64,000 nt of DNA from Caldithrix abyssi DSM 13497 (GTDB lineage: Bacteria > Calditrichota > Calditrichia > Calditrichales > Calditrichaceae). Where the stretch lies: positions 2,974,501-3,038,500 of the forward strand of contig NZ_CP018099.1 of NCBI RefSeq assembly GCF_001886815.1, read 5' to 3'. The position numbers and the translations under genes were made by a program. Below the pieces are notes generated by a model, which was not told the origin of the DNA, did not search any database, and was given only the letters and a program-made list of their open reading frames with translations. Shown piece after piece: positions 53,400 through 61,416 of the stretch (the first letter of the stretch is position 1; the number at the start of each line of letters is the position of its first letter).

Positions 53400-55583
53400 A
53401 TGCGTTGGATTTTTATTTCGCTGATCCTTTTTTCAGCGCTTTTTTCTCAAACCGCAAAAGTACGTTTTTTGATGGGCGATGTTACCTACAAACCAAATTC
53501 CTTTGCAGCAACCTGGCAGACGTTAAAACTGGATGCTTCGTTACAAATAGGCGCCATTGTCAAAACCGGCAGCGAATCGTTGTGTGAAATTGAGTTTTCT
53601 GATGGGTCGGTTTCTAAAGTCCTGGCCAATTCTTTACTTGAAATCCGTAAAATGCCCTCGCCAGAAAGCGATGACGGCGAATTGATAACCAACCTGGGCA
53701 AATTTTTCTTTTATTTTAAGAAACGCTTTCTGGGCAAAGTAAAAATTCGCAGCTCGGTGGGCGTGGCCGCCATTCGTGGAACTCAATTTTATTTGATTGA
53801 CCAACCGGCAAAAACCAGCGTGTGGGTGCGGGAAGGAGCCGTTGAGTTAAGCGATCCTACCTTTCAGAACTCGGTAATGATTAAGGCTGGCTTCAAGTCG
53901 GAAATCGCTTCAACCGGCATACCAAGCGCGCCAGCGCCGCTGACGCAACAGGAACTGGCCGAACTGGAGATGGTGAGCGAAGGCCTTCCGCAACCAGCTC
54001 CCGAACAATCGGCGCCTGAAGAGAAGATGGAAGAGCGCAAGCCCGCCCCAGACGAACAGCCTGAGCCAAGGCCGGCCCCCCAGCCGCAAGAACCGCAACC
54101 GCAGGTTAAGCCACAAACGCCCGCAGCGCCAGAACAAAAAGCGCGTAAAGGTGGGTTGCGAACCGGCGTTTCTCTGGGCGCCGTAACCATTGACGGCCAG
54201 ATTTACAATCAAATTGGCGTGCGGCCCGAATTTTCCATCGGCAAAGTTGGCGTGGCGCTGGATTTAACGCTTTACCTGGATCAAAACGGCAATATTCGCA
54301 AGGAAAACTGGGATTCTTTTAAAGACATTGTAGAAAAAATTTATTACGTACGCTGGGCGCAGCGCGGAGATCCCTTTTATCTTAAAGTTGGCGCTATTGA
54401 TAATTACCGGCTGGGTTTTGGTTTATTGATGAATCGCTATTCCAACACGGTGGAATACCCCGGCGTGATCCGTACGGGAATGGAAATAGGAATGAAACGC
54501 GGCCCTTACGGCTTTGACGGAATGGTCAACAACTTTTCCGAAGTGCTGAGCGGCGGCGGCTTGTTTGCCGGACGAGTTTCTTACCGCCCTTTTGGCGCGC
54601 TGGAAATTGGCCTTAGCATGGTTTATGATCGCAATCAATACAAAGGCCTAAAAGACCGCGACGGCGACGGCATCCCGGATTTACTCGACGATTTCCCCGA
54701 CGACAAAAATGAGGCCATCGATAGCGACGGCGACGGTATTCCAGACTCTCGCGATTTTGACCGTGACGGCGATGGCTTCACGGATAATCTGGATTTGTTA
54801 ATCGAAACCTTTGGCCCGCATGGCGCCGATCTTTACAACGAACAGGATTCGGTCATGCTCAAACCTGAGCCGTTCGATATCGATCAGGCCAGAGACAAAT
54901 CGCAAATTGCCTTTGCGCTGGACGCTTCGTACCCCATTTTAACCTTTAAATATCTGCAATTAACCACCTACGCCCAATACGCCAAATATCCATACAACGG
55001 CGCCTGGGGTGTTACCTTTCCCGGCTTCTGGGCTAAATTTGCCTTTATTAACGCTTACGCCGAATATCGCGTATTCGGAAAAGGCTTTTTACCGGAATAT
55101 TTTAATACCACCTATGAATTAGAACGCGCCACCTATAAAACCGCGAACGATACCACCGATATCATCATTCCTTACACCAAGAGGCAATATTTAAATGATT
55201 TTGCCACAGAACGGCTGCGCGGCTTTGTGATCGGCGCAGATTTCGATTTGTGGAATATGATGATCTTTGGCGCCGAGTACCAGAACATGAGTCGCGCCAA
55301 TGTCCGTTTTAGAACCCTGCGCGCCAACCTTGATTTAAATACCAGCTTTATTCCCAGAATTACTCGGGCCGGCGCTTATTACTACCAGAACAACGCCATC
55401 GACCTGTTCAAGAAAACCGAAGGCACTATTTTAGGCTATCGGCTGGAATATGAAATTTCGCCTTCGGCCTCGCTGCTGATCGATTTCCGCCAGACCTATC
55501 GCGACGTGAACGGCGACGGCAAAATATCCGGCAGTAATGAAACCGTAAAAACGACCATCATACAAACCGTTATGCGCTTTTGA
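53400..55583 (+). CDS. FecR-domain outer-membrane protein with thrombospondin type 3 repeats
   Basis: Starts at MRWIFISLILFSALFSQTAK, a signal peptide; the longer frame from 53253 has no ribosome site, whereas GGGAGG sits 5 nt before this ATG. A FecR domain follows (VTYKPN, IGAIVKTGSESLCEIEFSDGSV, VRSSVGVAAIRGTQF region, GAVELS), then a Pro-rich linker of about 60 residues and a barrel with aromatic strands. In the middle are calcium-binding TSP3-type repeats (DRDGDGIPD, DSDGDGIPDSRD, DRDGDGFTD). It ends in Phe after a strand, as barrel proteins do. Function unknown; the FecR part suggests a surface-signalling or polymer-binding role. Confidence 0.8.
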   Translation: MRWIFISLILFSALFSQTAKVRFLMGDVTYKPNSFAATWQTLKLDASLQIGAIVKTGSESLCEIEFSDGSVSKVLANSLLEIRKMPSPESDDGELITNLGKFFFYFKKRFLGKVKIRSSVGVAAIRGTQFYLIDQPAKTSVWVREGAVELSDPTFQNSVMIKAGFKSEIASTGIPSAPAPLTQQELAELEMVSEGLPQPAPEQSAPEEKMEERKPAPDEQPEPRPAPQPQEPQPQVKPQTPAAPEQKARKGGLRTGVSLGAVTIDGQIYNQIGVRPEFSIGKVGVALDLTLYLDQNGNIRKENWDSFKDIVEKIYYVRWAQRGDPFYLKVGAIDNYRLGFGLLMNRYSNTVEYPGVIRTGMEIGMKRGPYGFDGMVNNFSEVLSGGGLFAGRVSYRPFGALEIGLSMVYDRNQYKGLKDRDGDGIPDLLDDFPDDKNEAIDSDGDGIPDSRDFDRDGDGFTDNLDLLIETFGPHGADLYNEQDSVMLKPEPFDIDQARDKSQIAFALDASYPILTFKYLQLTTYAQYAKYPYNGAWGVTFPGFWAKFAFINAYAEYRVFGKGFLPEYFNTTYELERATYKTANDTTDIIIPYTKRQYLNDFATERLRGFVIGADFDLWNMMIFGAEYQNMSRANVRFRTLRANLDLNTSFIPRITRAGAYYYQNNAIDLFKKTEGTILGYRLEYEISPSASLLIDFRQTYRDVNGDGKISGSNETVKTTIIQTVMRF

Positions 55584-55629
55584 TGATGAACGTTCCCTCC
55601 TTTCATTCTTAAATAACGCTTTAAACGCC

Positions 55630-55666
55630 CTGCCGGCGGAAGTTGCCTTCCGCCGGCAGTTTTATT
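55630..55666 (+). terminator. Rho-independent terminator after the FecR gene
   Basis: 13-bp perfect stem CTGCCGGCGGAAG/CTTCCGCCGGCAG around a 4-nt loop, followed by TTTTATT. Confidence 0.85.
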
Positions 55667-55693
55667 CTGGTTGCACTGTATGCACATTTACTT

Positions 55694-55701
55694 TATCTTT
55701 G
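55694..55701 (+). promoter_or_regulatory. Candidate Bacteroidetes-type -7 box TATCTTTG
   Basis: TATCTTTG fits TAnnTTTG, with TTG (55671-55673) 20 bp upstream, 27 nt before the start of the HAD gene. The same word occurs 23 nt before the MATE gene (6262-6269). Weak evidence, by eye. Confidence 0.3.
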
Positions 55702-55727
55702 GCTGCTAAAAATCAGAAAGGATGTCA

Positions 55728-56453
55728 ATGATTTCGAATACGGAACTATTGAAGCGCCTGCAAAAGACAAAGGCCTTAATTCTGGATATGGACGGCGTGC
55801 TGGTGGATACCGAACCGTTGCATATGGAAGCCTTTGCGCGTTTTCTGGATGCGCTAAAACTGCCTTACGACAATGATTTTTTGTATGGTTTTATCGGCTT
55901 TTCTGTGCCCGATAACATCCGCAAAATTTACAACGAAAGGCTACACATTACCGACGAAACCGTTATTCAACAAGGAATTAAACAACGGGACGCCATTTAC
56001 CTTAAACTGCTGGAATCCACCCCGCTACACCCCCTGCCCGGCATCGAAGGTCTGGTCGATTACTGCCAAAAAAAGCAATTTAAATTGGGCGTGGCCTCAT
56101 CGTCAGATAGAGAGCAAATTGAAGTTATATTCAAGAATTTAAAGGAAACAACTCAAGGTCGGTTCGATCCTCAAAACATCTTTTCTGTGACCCTTTCCGG
56201 AGAAGATGTTAAAAATCGTAAACCAGATCCGGAGATTTACCGCAAAGCCTGCCAACTGCTGCAAGAACAATCGGAGAACTGCCTGACCATTGAAGATTCG
56301 CCGGCTGGAGTCAGCAGCGCCCTTGCCGCTGGTTTAACCTGCATTGCTTTAAAGAGCCATTTTGTCCCGCCGGAAAAATTAACGCACGCTCATGCGCTCA
56401 TCGAAAAAATAGATCAGGCTACAGAATGGCTTCGTCAGGCCCAATCCCAATGA
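55728..56453 (+). CDS. HAD-family hydrolase (beta-phosphoglucomutase-like)
   Basis: Motif I is ALILDMDGVLVDTEPLH with both Asp, motif II is VASSSDREQIEVIF, motif III Lys in KNRKPDPEIY, and motif IV is LTIEDSPAGVSSALAAG. The helical cap (LHMEAFARFLDALKL) fits the phosphoglucomutase/phosphoglycolate phosphatase subclass. I chose the second ATG because AGAAAGGA lies 6 nt ahead of it; the first lies inside that ribosome site. Substrate not predictable. Confidence 0.9.
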   Translation: MISNTELLKRLQKTKALILDMDGVLVDTEPLHMEAFARFLDALKLPYDNDFLYGFIGFSVPDNIRKIYNERLHITDETVIQQGIKQRDAIYLKLLESTPLHPLPGIEGLVDYCQKKQFKLGVASSSDREQIEVIFKNLKETTQGRFDPQNIFSVTLSGEDVKNRKPDPEIYRKACQLLQEQSENCLTIEDSPAGVSSALAAGLTCIALKSHFVPPEKLTHAHALIEKIDQATEWLRQAQSQ

Positions 56454-56578
56454 GCAAAGCAAGGCTGCGCACCTATTAGTAGTTCGCTTTCAATCCCCTG
56501 AGGGGCGTATGGCAGTTTTAGAGATTTTTTAATAAATCGATCTTTAATCGATGTCCCTGGCGTTATTGCCCAAACCGC

Positions 56579-59500
56579 TCACTGTTTATTGTTCAACAAA
56601 AAGCGCAGGGCCTGCTCCATCAACTTATTGCGAACCTGTGTATCCAGGATCGTTTCAAAAGGAAATCCCAGTGTAATGGTTCGAAAATAGCCTTTAAAAG
56701 CCACACCGGCGCTGAATTCATTTTCCGCATAACGTAAACAGGTCCATGAATCGCTCATGGGATTCAGGGCATCCGGCGATTCCACGGCATAAATTTGCGG
56801 GTGATAATCTGTATTAAATCGGAATTCCGGCAAATCAAAAATCTCATCGCGCAAGGCGGTTTTAACCTTACCTGTTCGAGCGGCGTGGTCTGTCGCCAGC
56901 ACAAAGCGCAACCACTTTTTGGCAAAGATAATATCTTTATATTTCTGTTCTTTGGGCGCAAAAAGATCACTGGCCACATACGCTCCGGAGACAAACAGAC
57001 CGTTGCCTTTAACCAGATATTTTTTAATCACTCGCTGTAAGCGTTCCGGAAAAGCGGCAAAAGTGGAATCGTTAAACATCTCATTTTGCCTGAACGGCCA
57101 GGGCGTTCGTTTTTCTTCGCCAAGAATCAGATCCATAACCGGATATTGTTCTGGATTTAACCGGCCGTCCATCAGCGCTTCATCGCTGGACGACACAAAA
57201 GAATAACCGGCGGCTTTGATGGCTTTTCCATGTTCGTACACAAAATCGAATGTATTGCCCGGGATAACGCGCGTTTCGTAATCGGCAAAACTGGCGCCAA
57301 AGCCCGGCGCATCATTTCTCAAAAACTTAGAATCCATCTTCAGATCATACTGAAGCCCCACAAATCCCGGATCATATTTGTACGGAACCCCGTTATCCAG
57401 CCAGCCCAAAAATCCGCCGATGCGGTCGTCTTTAAAGTAAGAAGGAGCGCAAATCCGATCGAATCCATTGACGATGAGCAGGACGGGCCCTTGTTTTGGA
57501 GAACGATAAATCGAGAGAATTTCTGAGGGAAAGCTTTTACCTCCTGCATTTAAAGCACAGACCTTAAAACTGTAAATTTTACCTGGCTGAACAGAGTCGA
57601 TCACCGCAAAAGTGTCTTGTACCACAAAACCGTTATCAAAGCCGAAGCTATCAATGCGTGTAAAAACGATGTAAGAGCGCGCTTCGGCCGTAGGTTCCAG
57701 CGGGTCGTGCGTGGGCTTCCAGCTTAAAATAACGCGCCCGGCAGAATCGAACACGGCCTGAAAGTGTGTTACAGGCAACGGTTGAACCACAAATGGTTGT
57801 TCGTTTTGTGAAGCGATAAATTTTAACATGGCCTTGTAAATGGCCCGGCTCACCACAAAGCGAAAGCGCGGGTCAAGCGCCATCTGCATGTCGCGAAAAT
57901 TCTGATGCGAAAGTAGTTCTAACAGGGCGGCCGGCATATTAGGTAAAAACGCTTCACTGTAGTACGCCTCGTACAGAGGACGCCTTTGCCATACGGGATC
58001 CAGCTGCGCCTGGATATCATGGACAATCTGCGTCTGTAAAATGTCGGCAAAATCGCGATTGGCCATACGCGAAACACTGTCCGGGAACACTCTTTGGGAA
58101 TCCGCTCCCGCAAGGCTGTAAATGGCAAGCGTCCCGATGGTCGTGTCGTTATGGGTTATGCCGGCGTCTGTGTGAAAGGCAAACGACAGATCAATGGGAA
58201 TCTTTAATCCTTCTGCCTGCCGGTTGCGGCTCGGACCAAACGGCTTACCGTAGAGATAGTTGGCATACTCGCCCCTGCTTTTATAGTCATCCACATAGTC
58301 ATTGGAATCCGCGTAAAAATTGTAAACCAGGGTATCGGGCATTCCGGCAAACTGCAAATAGTAGCGCGCCGCTTCCACAAAGCGGGGGCGTCCGCTCACC
58401 TGCCCTTCGCGGGCAACGTTGCCCATGCCGCCGCCAAAGCGCACGGCATCGGCCGATACGATCCGATCCTGGTCTTTACTTAAATTGGTCAACCTTACGC
58501 TGCCGGAATCGGGATGAAAGCCCCGTCGAAATTTAAAAGTCCCCAGGTAAATCCAGGTTCCCCCGCCAATGGTCTGGTTCACTTTAAAAGCGGTTTTGCC
58601 CCCGGCATGAAAAACCGTGTAGTCGGCGTCGGTAACGGAGTTGGAATCGGAATGGTAGGAGACGTACACCGCATAATAACCGGTTTGCGGAATGACCGGC
58701 GTCCATCTAACAATCGCTGAAGCCAGCGAATCGCTTAATACATAACGGTACGTTCCCATTTTAAATGGATTTTCTCCCGTTTCATAAGGCGGATAGCCCA
58801 GGGCAAATCCCGGGGCATGGCCCGTTTTGAAAAAGTGCAAATTATCGCGGGTGATCTCTGAATAGTGCCGACCGGCCGGGGCGGTGGAATCGTTGTCCAC
58901 AATAACCTCGTTGATCTGGAAATCCCGTTCGCGGGGCAAAAAGAGATAAGCTCCCGCATTCTCCAGCATCGGAGCAAGAAAAGGCAGGACAAAAGAAGTG
59001 GTCAACAGGTCTTCGACGGACTGAAACAGTCGAGGCCGCTGCCATTCCCAACGGCCTACGCTATTATTAAAATACCAGCCATGACTGTTCCACAAAACAA
59101 TATTTTTTCCTTCCAGTCCGCGTTCTGCTTTCCATGGCTTTTCAGGGCGGACAATGGGCGCGGGGCGTTGATATTTTTTGGGCAAACGCGTTACATCCCA
59201 TTTTGCTTTTTGAGAACGGTAAAAATTGGGGATTAACTCTTCGATGGGAACCTGCAGGCTGTAAATTTGTAAGTCATATTTTTTGAACTTGCCCCCCAGC
59301 AGGCCGCGAATTATTTCGTAAACTTTACGAACATTCTCTTCACGAAAAGGAACGAAGGAAAAAGATTTATTAAAGTAAATTCGAATCTTTTTCATTTCTT
59401 CGTTTACTTTAACGCTGTCGATCCTAACGCCGGGGAAAAGCCTGACGGGTTGTTCTGTTCGGGCGGCATATTCCAGGAAGCGCTCCGCCTTTTTATGTAC

Positions 59501-59620
59501 TTTTATTTCCTTCTTGCTCAACCCCGAATAATCGTATGCGGGTTTTTTCTTAATCAACAACGGCTGACAGGAAGCCAGCATCAGAACAATGGTCCAGAAA
59601 GCGAGTGCCTTTAATCTCAT
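56579..59620 (-). CDS. Secreted lipoprotein: amidase_3-like, golvesin-type domain, shared C-terminal module
   Basis: Lipobox LASC at the N-terminus. An N-acetylmuramoyl-L-alanine-amidase-like fold is split around other domains: NIVLWNSHGWYFN (zinc His), LSFAFHTDAGIT (zinc His), and MPAALLELLSHQNFRDMQ (Glu). A golvesin/xanthan-lyase-type beta-domain (about 275-405) includes YAVYVSYHSDSNS, and a fibronectin-like domain is near 630-700. The last 300 residues begin VLLIVNGFDR and end LGFPFETILD, shared with the gene at 47423-50299. No sorting domain is seen, so it is probably anchored as a lipoprotein. Confidence 0.8.
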   Translation of the reverse strand: MRLKALAFWTIVLMLASCQPLLIKKKPAYDYSGLSKKEIKVHKKAERFLEYAARTEQPVRLFPGVRIDSVKVNEEMKKIRIYFNKSFSFVPFREENVRKVYEIIRGLLGGKFKKYDLQIYSLQVPIEELIPNFYRSQKAKWDVTRLPKKYQRPAPIVRPEKPWKAERGLEGKNIVLWNSHGWYFNNSVGRWEWQRPRLFQSVEDLLTTSFVLPFLAPMLENAGAYLFLPRERDFQINEVIVDNDSTAPAGRHYSEITRDNLHFFKTGHAPGFALGYPPYETGENPFKMGTYRYVLSDSLASAIVRWTPVIPQTGYYAVYVSYHSDSNSVTDADYTVFHAGGKTAFKVNQTIGGGTWIYLGTFKFRRGFHPDSGSVRLTNLSKDQDRIVSADAVRFGGGMGNVAREGQVSGRPRFVEAARYYLQFAGMPDTLVYNFYADSNDYVDDYKSRGEYANYLYGKPFGPSRNRQAEGLKIPIDLSFAFHTDAGITHNDTTIGTLAIYSLAGADSQRVFPDSVSRMANRDFADILQTQIVHDIQAQLDPVWQRRPLYEAYYSEAFLPNMPAALLELLSHQNFRDMQMALDPRFRFVVSRAIYKAMLKFIASQNEQPFVVQPLPVTHFQAVFDSAGRVILSWKPTHDPLEPTAEARSYIVFTRIDSFGFDNGFVVQDTFAVIDSVQPGKIYSFKVCALNAGGKSFPSEILSIYRSPKQGPVLLIVNGFDRICAPSYFKDDRIGGFLGWLDNGVPYKYDPGFVGLQYDLKMDSKFLRNDAPGFGASFADYETRVIPGNTFDFVYEHGKAIKAAGYSFVSSSDEALMDGRLNPEQYPVMDLILGEEKRTPWPFRQNEMFNDSTFAAFPERLQRVIKKYLVKGNGLFVSGAYVASDLFAPKEQKYKDIIFAKKWLRFVLATDHAARTGKVKTALRDEIFDLPEFRFNTDYHPQIYAVESPDALNPMSDSWTCLRYAENEFSAGVAFKGYFRTITLGFPFETILDTQVRNKLMEQALRFLLNNKQ

Positions 59621-59795
59621 TTACAGTTCTCCGAAAAACTTAAAACCCTTGCATCTTATAATTTTTTTTTTATATTTCATATATAATTTTAATAAAGACT
59701 GATTTTAATCAAACCGTTTAATCGTATTTTAAAATTTAATCCAATGTAAAACAACTTTTTCTTCAATGATTAAGTGAAGATAGAAAGTCTTGCTC

Positions 59796-60275
59796 ATGCT
59801 TGAATTACCAATTAATCTCGATGAGCTGGCGTTCGTTCTGCATCGCGGTCCGGAAATGAATATGGAGTGCTTTCTGGATTGTGAGACAGGCGAGATTATT
59901 TATATTCCAACGGAGACCTCCGCCCTGAGCGCCATGTTTCAATCTCTTTTTGAGCCCGAGCGTATGAACGTTGAAGCGCTGGCGCGGGACATTACACGAC
60001 GCGATACCGCATTAAAGTACATTCCGGACAATTTTTCGCTGGTAGTTTTTGAATTGATGAACGGATTTCTCGAATCTACTTCGATTCCCGATTATCTGAA
60101 AAACAGGCTGTACAATGCCATCCACGGAAATGGCGGCTTTTCTGAGTTCCATTCCATTTTAAAGGGAGCACCCAAATTCTTAAAAAAATTCATTCAATTC
60201 CGAGATGAGTTCTATCTTTGCAAAGCGATCGAATGGCTGAAGGACAACAACATTCTGATTTCTCATCAAAATTAG
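59796..60275 (+). CDS. UPF0158-family protein
   Basis: LPINLDELAFVLHRGPEMNMECFLDCETGEIIYIP is the opening of this family, a helix followed by a strand pair; the C-terminal half has FSEFHSILKGAPKFLKKFIQFRD and EWLKDNNI, the usual ending. Residue count 159. I use the ATG rather than the TTG two codons earlier; GAAAG lies 8 nt before it. The family has no known activity. It stands alone between a divergent lipoprotein gene and a repeat-rich gap. Confidence 0.75.
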   Translation: MLELPINLDELAFVLHRGPEMNMECFLDCETGEIIYIPTETSALSAMFQSLFEPERMNVEALARDITRRDTALKYIPDNFSLVVFELMNGFLESTSIPDYLKNRLYNAIHGNGGFSEFHSILKGAPKFLKKFIQFRDEFYLCKAIEWLKDNNILISHQN

Positions 60276-60679
60276 TTTAATCGTGAAACCTAAGACTTAG
60301 AATAATTTAAAAAATGTAATGCCTTAGCGTGCAAAATTTTTGTGCCGCTGGATTGGTTGAATAGTTAATTAGTTGAATGGTTGAATAGAAATTTACAAAT
60401 GCGCAAATATTGAACATCATTGGAGAAAAATTTCCAACGAACAGTTCTTTACCCTCTCCCAGACTCTTTTTCTTGGAAAGGGGTGAGGACAATTGAAACT
60501 ATTTCTAATTTAAAATAGTATTTGCGCCTTTGTGACTTCTCTGAGCTCTCTGTGGTCGCTTGAAATAGTTTGTTTAATCTTTTTTTGCGCTGATTGGCGT
60601 AATCTGCGAGAAAATTACTTTGCGCGCTTTGCGTTTGATTTTGGTTGCGGCTTTGCTGCCATATAATAATATCCGACAA
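60276..60679. other. Repeat-rich gene-free region
   Basis: Contains GCCTTAGCGTG (60321-60331, shared with 39028-39038), a GGTTGAAT microsatellite (60352-60388), a probable MITE relic (60449-60520) and the dispersed repeat TTTGTGACTTCTCTG (60528-60542, shared with 14949-14963). A frame of 61 codons here is repeat read-through. Confidence 0.6.
60449..60520. repeat. Degenerate MITE relic
   Basis: ACCCTCTCCCAGACTC, GGAAAGGGGTGAGG, and CAATTGAAACTATTTCTA follow, in the same order, CCCTCTCCCGACTTC, GGGAAGGGGGTGAGG and CTATTGTAAACTTTTCTCT of the split MITE. Diverged, by eye only. Confidence 0.45.
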
Positions 60680-61351
60680 TTATTCTATGTTTTTTAACAT
60701 ATTTTCATTTACTTTAACATCATACTCTTTGAATAAGGTCTGGGCAATTTCTTTGGCAACTCGGCTTCTTTTTTCACTCTGTATCATTTGTGTAAGAATA
60801 TCCCGTTGGATGATTTGAGCTTTTGAGTTTTTCTTAGTACGTTTTAATGCATAAGTACCTTGATGAGCCGTTAAAAAATTATCAATATCAGAATCGGTTA
60901 CTTGAATATAGGGCTCTATTTCTTTATTTAAGTAAGCCTTACATAGTAAACCATTTTTAATTTTTTCCTTGATTAAAGCTACCGTTTCGTGAGAAAGCTT
61001 TTCCCGATTCGCCCTCTGGTCAATTTCTTGAAAGGCCTTTTCCATTTCAGGCTTTAATATTCGGAAATATTCCGTTTGTTCGATTTTATTTTTTTTGGCC
61101 TCATTCAAGATTATTTTTTGCAAAGCTAATTCTTTTGCCGCAGTAATTTTATCCGAAAGATTAAAATACCAATCGTCACTTTTCAAATTTTTTATTTTCT
61201 GTTTATAATCCTCATAATATGCTTTAAATTCTGCAGGAGAAATCGTAATTCCTTTAGAAGTTGTCACAACAGCACTTTGTTCATTGTTTTGCGCCAAAAT
61301 CATAACAGGTAATAAGATCAGCCCGAGAAAAAATACACTATACTTTTTCAT
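60680..61351 (-). CDS. Secreted SurA-N-like chaperone/foldase-type protein
   Basis: Starts MKKYSVFFLGLILLPVMILAQ, a signal peptide; this ATG has GAGGG 6 nt upstream, unlike the earlier ATGs of the longer frame. The mature part is helical: ISPAEFKAYYEDYKQK, ITAAKELALQKIILNEAKKNKI, and VTDSDIDNFLTAHQGTYAL, a pattern like the N-terminal chaperone domain of SurA/PrsA without a parvulin domain. Third gene of the porin/cytochrome run, behind a hairpin; a role in folding or delivering those exported partners is possible. Confidence 0.65.
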   Translation of the reverse strand: MKKYSVFFLGLILLPVMILAQNNEQSAVVTTSKGITISPAEFKAYYEDYKQKIKNLKSDDWYFNLSDKITAAKELALQKIILNEAKKNKIEQTEYFRILKPEMEKAFQEIDQRANREKLSHETVALIKEKIKNGLLCKAYLNKEIEPYIQVTDSDIDNFLTAHQGTYALKRTKKNSKAQIIQRDILTQMIQSEKRSRVAKEIAQTLFKEYDVKVNENMLKNIE

Positions 61352-61372
61352 TTTTACCCTCATCATTGGATT

Positions 61373-61411
61373 AAAAGCGGCCTCCTTGTTTTAAAAAGGA
61401 GGCCGCTTTTT
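61373..61411 (-). terminator. Intercistronic hairpin between cytochrome and SurA-like genes
   Basis: Perfect stem AAAAGCGGCCTCC/GGAGGCCGCTTTT. The following minus-strand T-run is only four bases (TTTTAATCC), so it may attenuate rather than stop transcription into the SurA-like gene, or protect the cytochrome mRNA. Confidence 0.65.
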
Positions 61412-61416
61412 CATTT

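Noticed and set aside
60307-60492. Minus-strand ORF of 61 codons
   Set aside because: Lies entirely in repeat debris (microsatellite and MITE relic).
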